DNA from: Mailhella sp.
Lineage (GTDB): Bacteria > Desulfobacterota > Desulfovibrionia > Desulfovibrionales > Desulfovibrionaceae
Assembly: GCA_020024815.1 (NCBI GenBank)
Contig: JAHHTE010000091.1
Coordinates: 1-8,244 of the forward strand
Length of the DNA: 8,244 bases
Direction of reading: 5' to 3'
The notes beneath the pieces were generated by a model. That model saw only the letters and a list, made by a program, of their open reading frames with translations. It was not told the origin of the DNA and did not search any database. Made by a program: the position numbers and the translations under genes. Positions 5,594-8,244 of this stretch are shown here, in pieces (positions within the stretch are counted from its first letter, which is position 1; the number at the start of each line of letters is the position of its first letter).

Positions 5594-6331
5594 ATGTCTT
5601 TAAAAGATAATAAAAAAAATTCTCAAGTGAAACAAGCTGAAATTGTAAAAGATAAGGAAGAATATCAAAGTCCTTATGCTGGTTCTGCTGATGATTTGCT
5701 TAAAGAAATGCAAGGAGAAATTTCTCCAGAAGCAACTCCTTTATGGCAATTTATTAATGATAATGCTCCTAAGATAGCAGCTATTGTTGTTAGTTTAGTT
5801 GTAATTATTGGTGCTTATGCATTTTATCGTGGATACCATGAAAATAATATTGCTGATGCTAAAGAACAGTTAGCTCTTATTATTTCTCAAAAAGATAATA
5901 AAAAGGTTTTAGCTGATCTTGAAAATTTAAAAGAAAATGCACCAAGCGAAATTCGTATTGCTATTGAACTTGAAATTGCTCATTATGCAACAACACAAAA
6001 TGATTTTGCAAAAGCAAAAGAAGCATTTAATTATGTTATGAATGAAGAAAAATATTCTTCTTTAGGTATAACTGCAGCTATGAATGCAGCAGCTCTTTCT
6101 GTGCATACAGGGGAAAATGAAAATGCTATAAAAATTTATGAAGATATTGTAAGCCATTGCCCTAAAGATGTACAGTCTGTTGTTTATTTTCAATTAGGAG
6201 AAGCAGCTGAAAAAATAGGTCAAAAAGATAAAGCAATTAAAGCATATCAAGATGGAATTGCTTTATTTGAAGATGTAAATTCAACTGATGTTATTTTCTA
6301 TAAAAGTAGAATTAAAGAATTATCAAAATAG
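5594..6331 (+). CDS. Membrane-anchored tetratricopeptide-repeat protein (YfgM-like topology)
   Basis: The 245-residue protein has a lysine-rich cytoplasmic N-terminus (1-58) and one transmembrane helix at about 61-78 (IAAIVVSLVVIIGAYAF). A helical domain outside the membrane follows. There are at least three helix-turn-helix repeats of TPR character, at about 122-152 (DFAKAKEAFNYVM), 158-190 (ENAIKIYEDIV) and 193-226 (DKAIKAYQDGIALF). This N-in, single-anchor, TPR-out plan resembles the TPR_21/YfgM family. In Escherichia coli YfgM associates with the SecYEG translocon and the chaperone PpiD, and has been linked to control of an envelope-stress response. That function is inferred from architecture only. 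It is first in a two-gene unit, 8 nt before the GAF/AAA+ regulator, which suggests an envelope-related link between the two. The start is well supported by AAAGGAG. Confidence 0.8.
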   Translation: MSLKDNKKNSQVKQAEIVKDKEEYQSPYAGSADDLLKEMQGEISPEATPLWQFINDNAPKIAAIVVSLVVIIGAYAFYRGYHENNIADAKEQLALIISQKDNKKVLADLENLKENAPSEIRIAIELEIAHYATTQNDFAKAKEAFNYVMNEEKYSSLGITAAMNAAALSVHTGENENAIKIYEDIVSHCPKDVQSVVYFQLGEAAEKIGQKDKAIKAYQDGIALFEDVNSTDVIFYKSRIKELSK

Positions 6332-6339
6332 GTTACTTT

Positions 6340-7902
6340 ATGGTAAAAACTCCAGAGAATTTTTCTGATTATTTAGAAACACTTAGAATAATGGCGTCCT
6401 ATCTTGGACCACAACGTTCTTTCCGTTCTAATTTAGAATTTTTTTTACAACTTCTAGCAAAAAGACATAATTTTTTAAGAGCACATTTAGTTTTATTTGA
6501 ACCTGAAACAGGTTTATTACGTTTACGACATTCTTATTCTGCTCAAGAAGTGAATGAGGCAACATATTCCCCTGGAGTTGGTGTTACAGGGCAAGTTTTT
6601 GCAACTGGGAAATCTATTGTTGTAGAAAAATTAAAAGATGATGAACATTTTATGAGTTTGCTCTTTAATAGAACAGATGAAGAAATGGAAAAACTCGCTT
6701 TTATTTCTGTTCCTGTGCTTTCTCCTGTTGAAGCAAATCCCATGACAGCCCGTGATATTTTAGGAACACTTAATGCTGATACTATGGGAGGGGATAAAGA
6801 AGATTTAGAATGGCGTAAGCTTTTTTTAGAAGTTGTTGCTTCTCTTATTGCTAATGGAGCAGCATATTTACAAGAAGAATTATCTCGTTTATGGCGTGTT
6901 GATTTAGCAACTACCTTAACGCAAGAAGAAGATGGAAATTATTTCCTTTTTTCAAAAGTAATGCGACATATTGTTGATCAAGCAAGCCATTTAGCTCAAG
7001 GGAGAGCTCCATTACTATTAGTTGGAGAAAATGGGGTAGGCAAAGAGTTTTTAGCTAGACGTATTCACAAAGCAAGTTCACGTAAAGATATGCCTTTTGT
7101 AACTTGTTATCTTGGAACACTTCCAGAAGAAAAAATGTTAGCAGAATTAGTTGGCTATCAAAAAGGTGTTTTTGCTGGAGCTGTGCAAACGCAAAAAGGT
7201 TTATTTGAACAAGCACAATATGGAACTATTTTCCTTGATAGTGTTGAATATTTAAATAAAGAATCACAAGAATCATTATTGCATTTATTACAAGAGCATG
7301 AAGTTACACGTTTAGGTGGAACGCCTCTTTCTTGTGATACAAGAATTGTTGCATCTTCTACTGTTTCTTTAGAGCAATTAGTGGAAGAAGGCAAATTTAT
7401 AAAAGAACTTTATGTTCGATTAAATTTATATAGCCTTTATGTGCCACCTCTTAGAGAACGCCGTGAAGATATTATTCCTTTAGCAGAACATTTTTTAAGT
7501 CAAGTTGCAGAACAAGAAAATAATAATCAAGAAGATAAAAGCGTAAAGCGTATTTCTTATCCAGCATTGCAATTACTTACTCATTATTATTGGCCAGGTA
7601 ATATTCCAGAATTACAAAAATGTATGGAACAAGCAGCTCAAAACTGTTCTGATCAAGTTATTAGAGCAGGAGATTTGCCTCCAAGTTTGCAAACAGCAGA
7701 AAGTACAGCAACAGAAAATGATTTATCTTTAGGTGATGCTGTTGCTCGTTTTGAAAAAGAAATGATTGTTGATGCTCTTGTAAAAGCAAGTGGAAATGTG
7801 TTAAAAGCTGCTAAAATATTAAAAAGTAGCTATCGTATTGTAAATTATAAGGTTAAGAAATATAATATTGACCCACGACATTTTACAGTAAGAAAAGTAT
7901 AG
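6340..7902 (+). CDS. GAF-AAA+-Fis-HTH regulator, enhancer-binding-protein-like with a degenerate ATPase core
   Basis: The 520 residues have the NifA-type three-domain plan. A GAF sensor domain (about 28-175) contains GVGVTGQVFATG and FISVPV. The AAA+ domain covers about 205-440 and the Fis-type HTH about 472-507, ending in the NifA-like YNIDPRHF. Walker A is intact (GENGVGKE, 229-236, K235). Key activator residues are changed. GAFTGA is GVFAGA (276-281), losing the sigma-54-contacting Thr. Walker B is LDS, with S301 in place of the catalytic Glu. Sensor I AATN is ASST (338-341). The first arginine finger (as in PspF R162) is I354, although R360 remains. WPGNxREL is WPGNIPEL, with P423 replacing the sensor II Arg. 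The PPLRERREDI block (369-378) is kept. I infer that it may bind but not efficiently hydrolyse ATP and is unlikely to open sigma-54 promoters. Sigma-54-independent members such as TyrR and Rhodobacter NtrC or HupR are precedents. It lies 8 nt after the TPR gene, with a weak AGGT ribosome site, so it is probably translated from the same message. The GAF ligand is unknown. Confidence 0.9.
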   Translation: MVKTPENFSDYLETLRIMASYLGPQRSFRSNLEFFLQLLAKRHNFLRAHLVLFEPETGLLRLRHSYSAQEVNEATYSPGVGVTGQVFATGKSIVVEKLKDDEHFMSLLFNRTDEEMEKLAFISVPVLSPVEANPMTARDILGTLNADTMGGDKEDLEWRKLFLEVVASLIANGAAYLQEELSRLWRVDLATTLTQEEDGNYFLFSKVMRHIVDQASHLAQGRAPLLLVGENGVGKEFLARRIHKASSRKDMPFVTCYLGTLPEEKMLAELVGYQKGVFAGAVQTQKGLFEQAQYGTIFLDSVEYLNKESQESLLHLLQEHEVTRLGGTPLSCDTRIVASSTVSLEQLVEEGKFIKELYVRLNLYSLYVPPLRERREDIIPLAEHFLSQVAEQENNNQEDKSVKRISYPALQLLTHYYWPGNIPELQKCMEQAAQNCSDQVIRAGDLPPSLQTAESTATENDLSLGDAVARFEKEMIVDALVKASGNVLKAAKILKSSYRIVNYKVKKYNIDPRHFTVRKV

Positions 7903-7930
7903 ATTTATTCCTTACATTCTCTTTTGTATA

Positions 7931-7964
7931 AAAACTCTTTGAATATACTCAAGGAGTTTTTTTT
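7931..7964 (+). terminator. Rho-independent terminator of the TPR protein/regulator operon
   Basis: AAAACTCTTTGA (7931-7942) pairs with TCAAGGAGTTTT (7949-7960) around a six-base loop, with one G-U pair. A T-run continues to 7964. It starts 28 nt after the regulator stop codon. It is distinct from the nearby repeat hairpin, which has a different loop. Confidence 0.88.
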
Positions 7965-8166
7965 ATACTTTTCGTTTAGTTAATTAATTATGAATAATTT
8001 GAAATATATCTTAGTGTAATTATGTTGTGAACGACTAGGGGATTTTATTGTTATTTATAATACGATTTATTTAATTAGATAATGGGTGTATATTGTATTT
8101 ATTTGATGAATTAAAAAAATTAAATCAATATGTTATCTATAATAATAAAATTTAATGTGATGTCTT
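7965..8166. other. AT-rich gap with no supported gene
   Basis: Between the operon terminator and repeat copy 3 I see no gene, RNA or convincing promoter. A 20-codon ORF from a TTG (8093-8155) and a weak stem near 8107-8135 were considered and not kept. Confidence 0.5.
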
Positions 8167-8244
8167 GAAAAAATAAAACTCCTTTTGCACGCAAAAGGAG
8201 TTTTTGGATTAAAAAATTTTGAAAGGGGGTTTTAGGGGGAGAAC
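8167..8244 (+). repeat. Composite two-hairpin intergenic repeat, copy 3 (cut by the window end)
   Basis: The copy begins with the same GAAAAAATAAAA as copy 2. The first hairpin follows at 8175-8204 (stem AAAACTCCTTTTG/CAAAAGGAGTTTT, loop CACG), then a spacer GGATTAAAAAATTTTGAAAG. It ends with GGGGGAGAAC at 8235-8244, which matches the left arm of the second hairpin in copies 1 and 2. The right arm should lie just beyond the window. Confidence 0.8.
8175..8205 (+). terminator. Terminator-like stem of repeat copy 3, probably bidirectional
   Basis: A 13-bp stem with a four-base loop is followed by TTTTT on the plus strand. On the minus strand it is followed by TTTTATTTTTTC. The plus-strand operon already has its own terminator at 7931-7964, so this one may mainly serve a minus-strand gene lying to the right of the window. 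Confidence 0.6.

Noticed and set aside
6543..6743. 66-codon minus-strand ORF
   Set aside because: It is antisense to the GAF domain of the regulator, with low-complexity Ser-rich translation and no supporting signals.
7158..7394. 78-codon minus-strand ORF with many cysteines
   Set aside because: It is antisense to the AAA+ domain; the cysteines come from reverse-complemented Ala, Thr and Gln codons, and there is no start signal.
8107..8135. Weak inverted repeat around TTGAT...ATCAA
   Set aside because: The stem is short, interrupted and made only of A-T pairs apart from one or two; it is expected by chance in this composition.
8093..8155. 20-codon ORF from TTG (begins LYLFDELKKLNQY)
   Set aside because: The translation looks protein-like, but the start is rare, no convincing ribosome site is at proper spacing, and the length is within chance.

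Overview
This is an AT-rich window of ordinary bacterial chromosome. It carries a flagellin gene with a textbook sigma-54 promoter, RNase III, a ProA/NadD gene pair, and a membrane-anchored TPR-type protein next to a GAF/AAA+/Fis-HTH regulator. The flagellin type, the sigma-54 promoter, the NifA-like regulator architecture and the low GC together suggest a host-associated, low-GC relative of Desulfovibrio (Desulfovibrionaceae, for example a Lawsonia-like organism). That assignment is inference from recalled family features, not a database match. There are no signs of phage, a CRISPR array, an insertion sequence, rRNA or tRNA.

Layout. Positions 1-229 are the flagellin upstream region, with a -24/-12 promoter at 176-191. 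The flagellin gene is 230-1129 (+). Positions 1130-1727 form a gene-poor stretch of about 600 nt. It holds two hairpins, a tiny possible leader ORF and a strong terminator after flagellin, followed by two inverted copies of a composite two-hairpin repeat. The next four genes are on the minus strand: rnc (1728-2438), an unrecognised two-helix membrane protein (2579-3352), nadD (3463-4146) and proA (4139-5395). proA and nadD overlap as GTGAGTAA. Positions 5396-5593 are a divergent promoter region. On the plus strand follow a YfgM-like membrane TPR protein (5594-6331) and, 8 nt later, a 520-aa enhancer-binding-protein-like regulator (6340-7902). It is followed by a terminator and a third copy of the repeat, which is cut by the window end.

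How the parts relate. ProA (proline synthesis) and NadD (NAD synthesis) look translationally coupled. The TPR protein and the regulator look co-transcribed. The regulator is the most unusual gene. Its fold and HTH are those of a sigma-54 activator, but the GAFTGA loop, the Walker B glutamate, the sensor I asparagine, one arginine finger and the sensor II arginine are all replaced. It is therefore unlikely to be the activator of the flagellin sigma-54 promoter, and may instead act as a sigma-54-independent regulator or repressor.

The other notable item is the approximately 100-bp two-hairpin intergenic repeat, seen three times. Paired base changes between copies indicate that the RNA (or DNA) structure is preserved.
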